DNA of 64,000 nucleotides from an uncultured Geobacter sp. (GTDB taxonomy: Bacteria; Desulfobacterota; Desulfuromonadia; Geobacterales; DSM-12255): positions 53,130-117,129 of the forward strand of contig CALMBF010000116.1 in assembly GCA_937860145.1 (NCBI GenBank). The letters run 5' to 3'. Each line of letters begins with the position of its first letter. Positions within the stretch are counted from its first letter, which is position 1. The translations under genes and the position numbers were made by a program. Positions 1 through 9,285 of this stretch are shown in pieces. The notes beneath the pieces were generated by a model. That model was not told the origin of the DNA. It did not search any database and saw only the letters and a program-made list of their open reading frames with translations.

Positions 1-1491
1 CTTCATGCCCTCAATGCCTGTCTTGTTTATATCATTGCAGCAAATGTTTCCGAAAGACGTGGAGAAAAATCTGCCGCCGTACCTCTGTTTGCTGCCTTCC
101 TCTTTGCTGTACACCCTTTGGCGACCGAACCGGTAAACTGGATCTCGGGAAGAACAGATCTGCTCGCAGGGGCTTTTCTCTTGGCATCCTTCCTACTGCT
201 TCTCCTCTCGCTTACTCGCAGGTCAATTGCTCTGCTTCTTGCATCAACATGCTTCTTCTTCGTTTCCGCGCTGGCTAAGGAAACCGCGATATTCTGGTAT
301 CCAGCTGCATTGTTCATGGTGTATGTCAACGGCAGGGATAGCGACATGGGCTTTCCTCGTGATCTGATTGCTACATTAAAATCCCACTGGATTTATTTTC
401 TCGCAGTGACGGCCGCCCCGACAGGTTACTTCACCCTCCGATACTTTGCACTGAAAAGCTATGATTCCGGGATAGGTCTCGCTGTCAAGGGCGTAATCGT
501 TGGGCAAAATTTTGATATACTGAACAAACTGCGCGTGACGCTCAAGGTCTTCGGTTTCTACCTCAAAAAACTTGTTGCTCCACTTCCCCTCAACTTCACG
601 ATTCTATCCGTCTCCAACTGGTATGTGCCGGTCGGTATAGCCGGGGTCATTCTCTGTGTCTTTCTCGTGTACAAGCGTAATGAGCTTTCTGCATTGTTAC
701 TAATGGCGTTGTGTATCATCTCCCCGGCACTACTCGTTCCGTTGGGGAAAATGGCTCTCGCACCGGTAGCTGAACGATACCTTTATATGCCATCAGCGTT
801 CTTCGCTATATGTGCTTCCGTGGGTGGAGCATCCTGTCTACAGCGATACAAAATTTCACAAGGGGTGGTTACCGCAACTGCCACTTTGCTCCTGCTACTA
901 GCGGGGTGCGCCACGTGGCAACGGAATCTTGTCTGGCAGACCAATCTCGGTTTTTTTCAGGAAGCCGTCAGGCAGAATCCTGATTATGTCCCGGTCAAAA
1001 ACGAGTTAGCGAAAGCTCTGCAAGGAGCCGGGAGGTACGAAGAAGCACGGCGGATTTATCTTTCCATAAAGATGCCTGCAACTGAAGCATACCATATCGT
1101 TACTGTCCTCAATAGGGCGACTGCAATGGCTGCACAAGATATCGCAGGTGCTATCATGCTTCTGAAGAATACAGAGTGTCCTGAGTTAAATCCGTTTTAC
1201 GCCAATTACCTGCAGACAAGGATGTACCTGAATGGACTTATGTTGGACAAGACTATCGACCGGCAGGTAAAGTGCGAAATTCATGCGGAAAATATTGAGC
1301 TGATGAAAAAATTGCAATTACGGACCGGGGACCCATACTATTATTATCGGATTGGCCAGCTGTGTCTGACGGTCGGTGACAATCGTGAAGCTATGGAATA
1401 TTTCAAGCTGGCCGCGGAAAAATCTCCCGAAAACTCTTATTACAAAGCACCTGCACGGAAACTTTACGAGCGTTTAGCTGGTAATATGTAG
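1..1491 (+). CDS. TMTC-like multi-pass membrane protein with TPR tail (5' truncated)
   Basis: The frame is open from base 1, so the true start lies outside the window. The visible part holds the signature HPLATEPVNWISGRTDLL, typical of Tmtc/O-mannosyltransferase-like (GT-C) proteins in which a polytopic membrane domain precedes tetratricopeptide repeats. About ten hydrophobic stretches fill the first two thirds. The C-terminal part is soluble with TPR-like helices (around NPDYVPVKNELAKAL and YYYYRIGQLCLTVGD). Such proteins are thought to transfer sugars from polyprenyl-phosphate donors on the outer face of the membrane; no substrate can be named here. It heads a + strand glycan cluster, 24 bases before the UbiA-family gene, which fits a polyprenyl-linked sugar route. 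A TTG at 118 is an internal codon, not the start. Confidence 0.7.
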   Translation, partial: LHALNACLVYIIAANVSERRGEKSAAVPLFAAFLFAVHPLATEPVNWISGRTDLLAGAFLLASFLLLLLSLTRRSIALLLASTCFFFVSALAKETAIFWYPAALFMVYVNGRDSDMGFPRDLIATLKSHWIYFLAVTAAPTGYFTLRYFALKSYDSGIGLAVKGVIVGQNFDILNKLRVTLKVFGFYLKKLVAPLPLNFTILSVSNWYVPVGIAGVILCVFLVYKRNELSALLLMALCIISPALLVPLGKMALAPVAERYLYMPSAFFAICASVGGASCLQRYKISQGVVTATATLLLLLAGCATWQRNLVWQTNLGFFQEAVRQNPDYVPVKNELAKALQGAGRYEEARRIYLSIKMPATEAYHIVTVLNRATAMAAQDIAGAIMLLKNTECPELNPFYANYLQTRMYLNGLMLDKTIDRQVKCEIHAENIELMKKLQLRTGDPYYYYRIGQLCLTVGDNREAMEYFKLAAEKSPENSYYKAPARKLYERLAGNM

Positions 1492-1515
1492 CTTCTCATG
1501 GAAGGCTGCAGTTAT

Positions 1516-2367
1516 ATGAAACTTCTCCCCTATATAAAGCTTGTTAGACCGGTTCAGTGGTTGAAGAATCTGATGTTGTTCTTCCCACCCTTTTTAGGTG
1601 GCAGCTTTTCCAATCAGGGATTTTTCATCGCGGGTCTGGTTCCTTTGGCAGCTTTCTCCTTTGCCTCAAGTGCTACCTACATTATTAACGATATTTTTGA
1701 CAAGGATAACGACCGTCATCACCCAAGTAAGTGCGTGAGACCAATTGCTTCAGGTATTGTTCCCGTCAATGCGGCACAGTTTCTTGTCGTCGTACTATTG
1801 ATTTGTAGCGTTGTCAGCGCGCGAAATGTTTCGAATGCTTTTTTTCTCGACCTGGTAGTGTATGTAGTAGTTTCCCTCAGTTATAGTGCGAAGCTCAAAG
1901 ATATAGTACTACTCGATATTTTTTGTATATCTTCAGGTTTTCTCCTTCGCCTTCATGCCGGTGGAATTGCATTTAACATAACAATTTCCGAATGGCTGTT
2001 TTTGAGTGTTTTTCTGCTTTCTGTATTTTTAAGTACAGGCAAGAGGTTATCGGAGAAACAAAGCCTTGGAGATGTTGCCCGGCACCATCGCAAAGCTTTG
2101 GTTGCCTACCCGAAAGGATTTCTTGAAGGTACCATGTATATGACCGGTGGGGCAGTCTTGGTAACGTATACCATGTATGTACTTTCGCGACATTCCCCTT
2201 TGTTAGTTTACTCCGTGCCTCTTTGCTGTTTTGGTTTGATGCGATATATGCTCAGGGTGCATCTCGGTTTGTGTGGTGATCCTACAAACTCACTCTTAAA
2301 GGACTTACCGCTATTAATCGTTGGTTTGATTTGGGTGATTTTGATAGGGTGCGCAATCTACGGATAG
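1516..2367 (+). CDS. UbiA-family prenyltransferase, decaprenyl-phosphate phosphoribosyltransferase-like
   Basis: This is an integral membrane protein of about 283 residues. Its N-terminus (LVRPVQWLKNLMLFFPP) and the Asp-rich NDIFDKDNDRHHP motif are those of the UbiA superfamily subgroup that includes DPPR synthase (Rv3806c type), which attaches phosphoribose to polyprenyl phosphate. A second Asp-containing loop is not clear. ATG at 1516 is preferred over ATG at 1498 because GGAAGG at about 1500-1505 is correctly spaced from it. In polysaccharide clusters this family probably makes a polyprenyl-phosphate sugar donor; the neighbouring GT-C-like protein could use it. The exact sugar is inference. 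The gene is AT-rich compared with the region after 4440. Confidence 0.72.
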   Translation: MKLLPYIKLVRPVQWLKNLMLFFPPFLGGSFSNQGFFIAGLVPLAAFSFASSATYIINDIFDKDNDRHHPSKCVRPIASGIVPVNAAQFLVVVLLICSVVSARNVSNAFFLDLVVYVVVSLSYSAKLKDIVLLDIFCISSGFLLRLHAGGIAFNITISEWLFLSVFLLSVFLSTGKRLSEKQSLGDVARHHRKALVAYPKGFLEGTMYMTGGAVLVTYTMYVLSRHSPLLVYSVPLCCFGLMRYMLRVHLGLCGDPTNSLLKDLPLLIVGLIWVILIGCAIYG

Positions 2368-2373
2368 TGATAC

Positions 2374-3414
2374 ATGAAAATTTATTTCGTCAGGCATTCA
2401 CTGCTTAATCGGGGTGGGGACAAGATGATTGTCGCCTACGCCTCTTTTCTTGCCGAAACCGGCCATCACGTTGTCATCAAAGCAAATCTGGTTGATACCG
2501 TATTTGAACTTAGCCCACGTGTCATTCTTGAACCACTCAAGTATTCAGGGAAAGTTGGAACAATTCTGTCACTTTTGTTTAATCCTGTGGATTCGGATAT
2601 TGTTATTGCCGATATCATACCACTTGCTTTTATCCTCTCCGTCAGAAACGTGAAACGTGTACTGTATTTTGCCCAAGACTATAATGAAAACACATACCAT
2701 AATCTCATACAAAAAATTGTTATCCGTTGTTTATATGCTCTATCATTCAAGCTTTTAAAAATTCCCGTCATAGCCGTATCTGATACTCTGGCACATATTT
2801 TTGCCGCTCGGTTCGCGACTGAATCCAAGGTGGTTCATAATGGTGTCGACCTGAATACTTTCTATTTCGATCCTGATGAAAATCTTATTAACCAGAAAGG
2901 GACCAGTAAGGTAATTCTCTTCTTCTCGCGAAGGGACTACCGGAAGGGATTCGATCTTGCGCTTGCTACCATAGAAAAGCTGGTCAGCAATCATTTTCCT
3001 GAGGTGACGGTGTGGACAGTTGGTGAGCATCTGGTTGATGGCGAACTTTCCTGTACATATCGGGATTTTGGTTATGTCAGTGAGAATAATCTGCGTCGCA
3101 TCATGAGTAGTGCAGATGTTTTCCTTTATCCTTCAAGAAATGAAGGGTTCGGACTAATGGTGCTGGAAGCTTTTGCCTGTAAATGCGCTGTAGTTACTAC
3201 TGACGCTATTCCCTTCGCAATTGATGGTGAAAATGCATTGGTAGCACCTATCGAAAACGTCGACGCACTAGTCACGAAGGTTTCTCAGCTTTTGACGAAG
3301 GCTGATCTAGCACATGAACTAACTGACAAGGCCAGCAAATTTGTATTAAGCTATTCGCTCGATTCTTCTGCTAAGGAGTTCGAGTCATCTTTGCAATCTC
3401 AACTGGAGTTATAA
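2374..3414 (+). CDS. Glycosyltransferase family 4 (GT-B fold)
   Basis: A 346-residue GT4-type glycosyltransferase. The N-terminal half shows the acceptor-domain pattern RHSLLNRGGDKM; the C-terminal donor domain has NGVDLNTF, FSRRDYRKGFD and the family's EX7E-like stretch in SRNEGFGLMVLEAFACKC. It probably adds one sugar from a nucleotide donor to a lipid-linked glycan on the cytoplasmic side. It starts 6 bases after the UbiA-family gene and its stop overlaps the pseB start (TAATG), so it is translated as part of the operon. No good Shine-Dalgarno is seen. Composition is AT-rich like its neighbours. Donor and acceptor are unknown. Confidence 0.8.
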   Translation: MKIYFVRHSLLNRGGDKMIVAYASFLAETGHHVVIKANLVDTVFELSPRVILEPLKYSGKVGTILSLLFNPVDSDIVIADIIPLAFILSVRNVKRVLYFAQDYNENTYHNLIQKIVIRCLYALSFKLLKIPVIAVSDTLAHIFAARFATESKVVHNGVDLNTFYFDPDENLINQKGTSKVILFFSRRDYRKGFDLALATIEKLVSNHFPEVTVWTVGEHLVDGELSCTYRDFGYVSENNLRRIMSSADVFLYPSRNEGFGLMVLEAFACKCAVVTTDAIPFAIDGENALVAPIENVDALVTKVSQLLTKADLAHELTDKASKFVLSYSLDSSAKEFESSLQSQLEL

Positions 3415-4436
3415 TGTTCACAGGAAAATCTGTTCTTGTTACGGGTGGCACCGGATCGTTCGGCAGGAAATTTGTTGAAACAATACTGAATGATCATCCG
3501 GACATAGAACGCTTGGTAGTGTTTTCCCGTGACGAACTGAAACAATTCGAGATGTCTCAGGTATTTCCGGACACTCGATATCGTCAGTTACGTTACTTTA
3601 TTGGGGACGTGCGTGACAAGGAACGTCTACGTCGTGCGTTCGAGGGAGTTGATATCGTTGTTCACGCTGCGGCACTCAAACAGATTCCAGCTTGTGAATA
3701 CAATCCGTTCGAGGCAATTAAGACAAATATTCTCGGGGCACAAAATGTGATTGAAGCTGCAATCGAGAGCGATGTTCGTCAGGTGGTAGCGCTGAGCACC
3801 GATAAGGCCGCCGCTCCCATAAACCTTTATGGTGCTACCAAACTCTGCTCTGACAAACTGTTTGTTGCGGCTAACAATTTTCGAGGGAAACGAGATCTTA
3901 AATTTTCAGTTGTCCGCTATGGAAATGTGATGGGGAGCCGCGGCAGCGTTATTCCTCTTTTTATCAAAAAAAGACAAGATGGACTGCTACCCATTACCGA
4001 CGAAAGGATGACCCGTTTCAATATTACGCTAAAGGATGGTGTAAATCTGGTAATATTTGCCCTGCAGAACATGTGGGGTGGGGAAATATTTGTCCCGAAG
4101 ATACCAAGCTATCGTATTGTGGATGTAGCTGATGCTATTGCTCCGGGTGTCCGTAGGGAGATTGTCGGCATAAGACCAGGGGAAAAATTGCATGAGGAGA
4201 TGATCACAGAAACTGACTCCCTGAACACTGTCGAGTTTGCCAACTACTTTGTCATATTACCCTCTCTGCCTCTCTGGGACGTGGGGCGTTTTATAACAAA
4301 TTTTTCTGGAAAGCTCTGCTCTGAGGGGTTTAAGTATAATAGCGGCAATAATACTGACTGGCTTTCGGTTGAAGATATTTGCAAACTTATAAAGAGCGAT
4401 GTTGACCCGGGTTTCGCACCCAATATGGAAAGCTGA
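3414..4436 (+). CDS. pseB: UDP-N-acetylglucosamine 4,6-dehydratase (inverting), PseB type
   Basis: A 340-residue SDR enzyme, close to the usual PseB length. The Rossmann motif VTGGTGSFG is at residues 8-16. Further conserved stretches are GDVRDKERL, AALKQIPACE and STDKAAAPINLYGATK, which carries the catalytic Tyr/Lys pair. PseB converts UDP-GlcNAc to the 4-keto-6-deoxy-L-arabino-hexulose intermediate, the first step to pseudaminic acid. Its stop overlaps the pseC start (TGATGG region). The last 80 residues are less conserved, and composition is AT-rich whereas pseC is GC-richer, so the join may be a recombination boundary. FlaA1-type dehydratases are a close alternative, but the following pseC, G, H and I genes support PseB. 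Confidence 0.88.
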   Translation: MFTGKSVLVTGGTGSFGRKFVETILNDHPDIERLVVFSRDELKQFEMSQVFPDTRYRQLRYFIGDVRDKERLRRAFEGVDIVVHAAALKQIPACEYNPFEAIKTNILGAQNVIEAAIESDVRQVVALSTDKAAAPINLYGATKLCSDKLFVAANNFRGKRDLKFSVVRYGNVMGSRGSVIPLFIKKRQDGLLPITDERMTRFNITLKDGVNLVIFALQNMWGGEIFVPKIPSYRIVDVADAIAPGVRREIVGIRPGEKLHEEMITETDSLNTVEFANYFVILPSLPLWDVGRFITNFSGKLCSEGFKYNSGNNTDWLSVEDICKLIKSDVDPGFAPNMES

Positions 4437-5605
4437 TGGGAAAAATCAATATTCCCTATGGTAAACAGACCATTTCGGAACAGGATATCCAGGCAGTGGT
4501 GGATGTGCTCCGTTCGGATTGGCTCACACAAGGTCCTTCTGTCGAGCGTTTTGAGAGAGCTGTTGCCGATTACTGTGGCGTAAACTGTGCTGTGGCGGTC
4601 AACAGTGCAACCTCTGCACTGCATATTGCCTGTCTTGCTGCCGGACTGGGGGGCGGTGATATTCTCTGGACCTCCCCCATTTCTTTTGTCGCCTCGGCAA
4701 ACTGCGCCCGCTATTGTGGCGCCGACGTGGATTTTGTTGACATAGACCCCGACACCTGCACCATGAGTGTTGAGGAGTTGGAGAAAAAACTGGTAGAGGC
4801 TGAAAAAACGGGCCGATTGCCAAAGGTTGTGGTGCCCGTCCACTTCGCTGGCCAATCGTGTGACATGGAGCGAATAGCTGCCCTTGGCGAACACTACGGA
4901 TTTACCGTCATAGAAGACGCAGCGCATGCTATCGGTGGGAGATACCGTGGGCAGCTTATCGGGAACTGCCGCTACTCCGCCATGACGGTGTTCAGTTTTC
5001 ACCCGGTCAAATTAATAACGACCGGTGAGGGTGGGATGGTAGTCAGCAGGAGCGAGGAGCTCTGTTCCAGGCTCGTGCGACTCCGTTCCCATGGGATTAC
5101 AAGGGATCCTGCCGAGTTTACTTTCCAATCCCATGGTCCATGGTATTACGAACAGATCGAACTGGGATTCAATTACCGCATGACCGATATCCAGGCAGCT
5201 CTGGGATGTAGCCAACTGCTTCGCCTGGATGCCAATGTTGCCCGTCGCCATGAACTGGTGGCCCGGTATCGCCAGGCCTTTGCCGATCTCCCGATCCGTT
5301 TTCTGTCCCAGGACTCAGACTGTTATTCTGCGTATCACCTTTTTGTGGTCATGCTTGATTGCGATCTGATCGCGACTCAAAGGGAGGAACTGGCGGCGAA
5401 ATTGCGGGCTGACGGCATTGCCTCCAATGTTCACTATATACCAATCCATTTGCAGCCCTATTATCGCCAGTACGGCTTTCGGCCCGGCGATTTTCCCAAA
5501 GCGGAGGAATATTACCGGCATGCGCTGACCCTGCCTCTTTATCCAGCAATGACCGACGCCCAGCAGCAGCACGTCATCGACGTCTTCCGCAGAGTGATCG
5601 GATGA
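4436..5605 (+). CDS. pseC: UDP-4-amino-4,6-dideoxy-N-acetyl-beta-L-altrosamine transaminase
   Basis: A DegT/DnrJ/EryC1 PLP aminotransferase of 389 residues. NSATSALHIA binds the phosphate, EDAAHAIGG carries the ring-stacking Asp, and the Schiff-base Lys is about residue 192 in FSFHPVKLITTGEGG. PseC aminates the 4-keto product of PseB using glutamate. The N-terminal IPYGKQTISEQDI is characteristic of PseC. The gene overlaps pseB by one base, and its stop overlaps the next start as ATGA. It is markedly more GC-rich than the upstream genes. Confidence 0.9.
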   Translation: MGKINIPYGKQTISEQDIQAVVDVLRSDWLTQGPSVERFERAVADYCGVNCAVAVNSATSALHIACLAAGLGGGDILWTSPISFVASANCARYCGADVDFVDIDPDTCTMSVEELEKKLVEAEKTGRLPKVVVPVHFAGQSCDMERIAALGEHYGFTVIEDAAHAIGGRYRGQLIGNCRYSAMTVFSFHPVKLITTGEGGMVVSRSEELCSRLVRLRSHGITRDPAEFTFQSHGPWYYEQIELGFNYRMTDIQAALGCSQLLRLDANVARRHELVARYRQAFADLPIRFLSQDSDCYSAYHLFVVMLDCDLIATQREELAAKLRADGIASNVHYIPIHLQPYYRQYGFRPGDFPKAEEYYRHALTLPLYPAMTDAQQQHVIDVFRRVIG

Positions 5606-6480
5606 AGCTGGGACTCGGTACAGTCCAGTTCGGCCTGGATTATGGCATAACCAACCGGTCCGGGAGAACCGGTGCCGAGGAAGTTGGATTGATCCTGGAG
5701 ACTGCGACCAGAAATGGCATTCGCTTCATCGACACTGCTGCTCTCTATGGTGCCAGTGAAGAGGTGTTGGGCAATACTCTCCCGGCAGACCATGACTTCA
5801 ACCTGATTACCAAGACGATTCGCTTTGACGCTGAGAAAATCTCGGCAGAGGATGTGTCCCGGCTCGAACGTGCATTTGCTTCGTCACTGACAAAACTGCA
5901 TGCAGCATCCCTTTATGGGCTGCTGATTCACAATGCCAATGATATTCTAGTTGCCGGCGGTGAACAGTTGATGGCAAAGCTGTCCGATCTGAAGAGGCAG
6001 CATCTGGTGGAAAAGGTGGGGATATCGGTGTATACGTCGGAACAGATTGATTCTATATTGAATAGATACGAAATAGATCTGATCCAGTTGCCGGTGAACG
6101 TTTTGGACCAGAGGTTGCTCGCAGGTGGTAAACTGTCCGATCTAAAGGCAAAAGGAATAGAAATACATGCAAGGTCGGCCTTCTTGCAGGGGGTATTGCT
6201 GGCGGATCCCGACTCCCTTCCCGCTCATTTTGACCCGGTCAAACCGCACCTCAAGCGTTATCATGCAGTGCTGAAAGAGCGGGGGGTTAGTCCGGTCCGG
6301 GCAGCTCTCGGTTTTCTCTCCTCATGTGCCGATATCGATGTGATCATTTGCGGTGTCGATAATCATGATCAGTTAATGGAACTCTGCCATGAGGCCGGGT
6401 CTCCGCCCGACCTCGACTTTTCATCGTTTGCCCTTGACGATGAATCGATATTGAGTCCACCGTTATGGAGGGTTGGGTGA
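5602..6480 (+). CDS. Aldo/keto reductase in nonulosonic-acid cluster
   Basis: A 292-residue aldo/keto reductase of the (beta/alpha)8-barrel family. The four catalytic residues can be placed: Asp and Tyr in FIDTAALYG, Lys in LITKTIRF, and His in LLIHNAND. The N-terminus (LGLGTVQFGLDYGITN) is typical of the subgroup found in surface-sugar clusters. It probably reduces or oxidises a sugar intermediate with NADPH, but the standard pseudaminic pathway does not need such a step, so its role is unknown; a modified nonulosonate is one possibility. It is translationally coupled to pseC by ATGA overlap. Confidence 0.8.
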   Translation: MKLGLGTVQFGLDYGITNRSGRTGAEEVGLILETATRNGIRFIDTAALYGASEEVLGNTLPADHDFNLITKTIRFDAEKISAEDVSRLERAFASSLTKLHAASLYGLLIHNANDILVAGGEQLMAKLSDLKRQHLVEKVGISVYTSEQIDSILNRYEIDLIQLPVNVLDQRLLAGGKLSDLKAKGIEIHARSAFLQGVLLADPDSLPAHFDPVKPHLKRYHAVLKERGVSPVRAALGFLSSCADIDVIICGVDNHDQLMELCHEAGSPPDLDFSSFALDDESILSPPLWRVG

Positions 6481-7154
6481 CACAGGATAGTCTTTTCATT
6501 TCCGGTGAAGGGGACAACTGGTACCGGCGCAATCGGTCTGCACTCGACAATCCTGATAAACTCGATTGGCCGCTGCATCTGTTCGATCTCCTCGGCAACA
6601 AGGAAGCAATCACATCGGTGATTGAACTGGGCTGCAGCAACGGTTTCAGACTGGCAAAATTTAAAAGGGAGTACCTGCCCAATGCCCGTTGCGTCGGCGT
6701 TGATGCCAGCACGGAGGCCATATCCACCGGGAAGTCACTCTTCCCAGAAGTGGAACTCTATCATGGGACGATTTCCGCACCTCCCGTAGAAGGTCACTTC
6801 GATCTGGTAGTTGTCAATTATGTCCTCCACTGGGTCGACCGGTCCCAGTTGTCACGCTCGCTTGCGGCCGTGGACTGTCTGGTAAAGGATGGCGGCTTGC
6901 TGCTTCTGGGGGATTTCCTTCCTGACTATCCCCAAAGACGCCGTTATCATCACCGTCCAGAAGAGCAGGTGTTTACCTACAAGCAGAACTATTCTGCAAG
7001 TTTTCTCGCACTGGGCCTATACCGCGAGATGGCCCGTCTGACCTATGATCATGATGGCGCCTCCTCCTATGAACTGTTACCCGTAGATTCGCAACGCAGA
7101 GGCGTGTGTACACTTCAGGTGAAGTCGCTTAATGGCTACTATCCGGAGGTTTGA
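6477..7154 (+). CDS. Class I SAM-dependent methyltransferase
   Basis: A methyltransferase of about 225 residues. SAM-binding motif I is VIELGCSNGFRLAKF, followed by an acidic end of strand 2 (CVGVDAST) and motif IV region LVVVNYVLHWVDR. GTG at 6477 is chosen because it makes the GTGA overlap usual in this operon and GGAGGG lies just upstream (6467-6472); ATG at 6465 is the alternative. Methyltransferases are known companions of pseudaminic-acid loci, where they may O- or N-methylate the sugar. Whether this one acts on the sugar, a CMP-sugar or the final glycan cannot be told. Confidence 0.78.
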   Translation: MTQDSLFISGEGDNWYRRNRSALDNPDKLDWPLHLFDLLGNKEAITSVIELGCSNGFRLAKFKREYLPNARCVGVDASTEAISTGKSLFPEVELYHGTISAPPVEGHFDLVVVNYVLHWVDRSQLSRSLAAVDCLVKDGGLLLLGDFLPDYPQRRRYHHRPEEQVFTYKQNYSASFLALGLYREMARLTYDHDGASSYELLPVDSQRRGVCTLQVKSLNGYYPEV

Positions 7155-7157
7155 GCC

Positions 7158-7901
7158 GTGATAATCTGCATCCTGCAGGCACGTTGCACTTCGACACGAC
7201 TGCCAGGGAAAGTGCTGCTTCCGTTGTTGGGAAAGCCAATGATTCTTCGCCAGCTCGAGCGTGTTTCCCGCACCACGGGAATCGACCGGCTGATTGTGGC
7301 GACCAGCACAGACCCGTCTGACGACCGGCTTGCGGAAATCTGCACACAGGAGGGGATCGCATGCTTTCGCGGCCAGCTTGACGACGTGCTGGACCGGTTC
7401 TATCAGGCGGCACTGCCCTACCGGCCGGACCATGTGATCCGCCTGACAGCTGACTGTCCGCTGGCAGACCCGGCATTAATCGACCGATTGGTTGATTTTT
7501 TTCTTGAACGGGGGGATGACTACGCCAGCAACTGCCTCGAACCGACTTACCCGGACGGTCTCGATGCGGAGATCTTTCGCTTTTCCTGTCTGGAACAGGC
7601 GTGGCAGGAGGCGAGCCTGACTTCCCATCGCGAGCACGTCACGCCGTTCATGTACCAGAATCCGGGCCGGTTCCGGATCGGCTGTCTGAAAAATGATTCC
7701 GATCTGTCGAGCCTGCGCTGGACCGTCGACGAACCGAGTGACTTCGAACTGATCAGGCGGATTTATGAGTGCCTTTATCCGCAGAATCCCTGTTTTACGA
7801 CACAGGATATTCTTGCCCTGTTGGACCGGGCTCCAGAGCTGACAGCGATCAATGCGGGGATAACCCGCAACGAAGGTTTTCTGAAGTCATTGTCAGGATG
7901 A
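7158..7901 (+). CDS. SpsF-type cytidylyltransferase/glycosyltransferase-family protein (copy 1)
   Basis: A 247-residue nucleotidyltransferase of the SpsF family (COG1861). The N-terminal QARCTSTRLPGKVLLPLLGK is the nucleotide-binding loop, and RLTADCPLADPALID carries the metal-binding Asp. Members probably activate nonulosonic acids as CMP-sugars. Here it occupies the slot where pseF would be expected, so it is the best candidate for making the CMP-linked donor. The start is GTG, 4 bases after the methyltransferase stop, with GGAGG at about 7144-7148. A second family member lies at 13137, about 31 per cent or more similar by eye over the motifs. Confidence 0.78.
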   Translation: MIICILQARCTSTRLPGKVLLPLLGKPMILRQLERVSRTTGIDRLIVATSTDPSDDRLAEICTQEGIACFRGQLDDVLDRFYQAALPYRPDHVIRLTADCPLADPALIDRLVDFFLERGDDYASNCLEPTYPDGLDAEIFRFSCLEQAWQEASLTSHREHVTPFMYQNPGRFRIGCLKNDSDLSSLRWTVDEPSDFELIRRIYECLYPQNPCFTTQDILALLDRAPELTAINAGITRNEGFLKSLSG

Positions 7902-7927
7902 TGCATGCTGAACTCAGGGAGAAACAG

Positions 7928-9256
7928 ATGAATGACATAACCAATTTTGACCGTTCACGGGTTTTTTCTGCCGAAATTCATAATCTGATACCTGGCGGTG
8001 CTCATACGTATTCCAAGGGAGACGACCAGTTTCCCTGCAATGCCCCGGCAGCGATTACCCATGGCAAAGGTGCCTATGTGTGGGATCTGGACGGTAATGA
8101 ATATCTCGATTGCAGCATGGGGTTGACATCGGTCAGTATCGGGCATGGCTACGAACCGGTTGCTCAGGCCGTCTGCGACGCCGCATTTCGGGGGACCAAT
8201 TTCCAGCGGCCCGCTGCCATAGAACGGGAAGCGGCGCAGACGTTTCTGGAAACGGTCCAGTCCGGTGACATGGTGAAGTTCGCCAAGAACGGTTCAACAG
8301 TGACCACAGCAGCCATCAAGCTAGCCCGTGCCTTTACCGGGCGCACGAGAGTGGCCATTGCCCGTGAACACCCGTTCTTCAGTTACGACGATTGGTTCAT
8401 CGTCACCACCCCCTGCAGCCGGGGAATTCCCGCGTCAACATGGAACCTCTCCGTCGGCTTCGGTTATAACGACATCACCTCGGTGGAGAAACTGTTCGCT
8501 GACCCGGACCACGATATTGCCTGCCTGATCATGGAACCGGTCAAATTCGATCCGCCGGTCGACGATTTCCTGCAGCAGGTTGCTGCTCTCTGCCGGGACA
8601 ACGGTGTGGTATTCATCCTCGACGAAATGATAACCGGGTTCAAGTGGGGGGTGCGGGGAGCGCAGCATGTTTTCGGGGTAACGCCTGATCTGTCCACGTG
8701 GGGCAAGGGGATTGCCAACGGATTTTCCTGCTGCGCCCTGACGGGAAAGGCAGAGATCATGGAGCTTGGCGGTATCCGCCGGGAAGGGGAGGACAAGCTT
8801 TTCCTGATCTCCACAACTCATGGCGCCGAGACCACGGGTCTTGCAGCCCTGCTCGCCACAGTCGAGGCTTTTGGGCAGCACGACATGATAGTCAGCAACC
8901 ATGAACGGGGAGCTTCACTGAAAAAGATGCTCGAGCAGATTATTTCCGTCCACGGTCTTGACCGTGCCTTGCAGCTCTCTGGTCACCCCTGCCTGTTTGC
9001 CCTGACCTGCCGGAACGCTGCCGGTGAGCCCGACGATGCATTCCGTACCCTGATGATGCAGGAGATGATTTCCCGCGGCGTTCTGTTTCAGGGGCTGTTT
9101 TACCCCACCTGGTCCCATCAGCGGCCGGAACTGGATACCATTGCGGCGGCCTTTGACGGGTCATGTTCTGTCTATGCCAGGGCGATTGCTGCGACCAGCA
9201 CGAAGGGGTTGCTGGTCGGCCGGCCTGCAAAGGCGGTTTTCCGTAAAACCATATAA
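7928..9256 (+). CDS. Class III (GSA aminomutase-like) PLP aminotransferase
   Basis: A PLP enzyme of about 442 residues resembling glutamate-1-semialdehyde 2,1-aminomutase. Recognisable parts are IPGGAHTYSKGDD near the N-terminus, FAKNGSTVTTAAIKLAR (phosphate site), ILDEMITGF (Asp about residue 232) and the Schiff-base Lys about residue 260 in STWGKGIANG. It is unlikely to be the haem-pathway enzyme, because homologues inside sugar clusters are common and the flanking genes are all nonulosonate genes. It may install or move an amino group on a sugar. ATG at 7928 has AGGGAG at good spacing; ATG at 7898 overlaps the previous stop but lacks a Shine-Dalgarno. Confidence 0.78.
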   Translation: MNDITNFDRSRVFSAEIHNLIPGGAHTYSKGDDQFPCNAPAAITHGKGAYVWDLDGNEYLDCSMGLTSVSIGHGYEPVAQAVCDAAFRGTNFQRPAAIEREAAQTFLETVQSGDMVKFAKNGSTVTTAAIKLARAFTGRTRVAIAREHPFFSYDDWFIVTTPCSRGIPASTWNLSVGFGYNDITSVEKLFADPDHDIACLIMEPVKFDPPVDDFLQQVAALCRDNGVVFILDEMITGFKWGVRGAQHVFGVTPDLSTWGKGIANGFSCCALTGKAEIMELGGIRREGEDKLFLISTTHGAETTGLAALLATVEAFGQHDMIVSNHERGASLKKMLEQIISVHGLDRALQLSGHPCLFALTCRNAAGEPDDAFRTLMMQEMISRGVLFQGLFYPTWSHQRPELDTIAAAFDGSCSVYARAIAATSTKGLLVGRPAKAVFRKTI

Positions 9257-9285
9257 TGCCGTAAGGTCTACGACAGGGTGCAACG

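Noticed and set aside
118..120. TTG as start of the first membrane-protein gene
   Set aside because: The same frame is open to base 1 and continues the conserved HPLATEP motif across it, so the gene starts outside the window.
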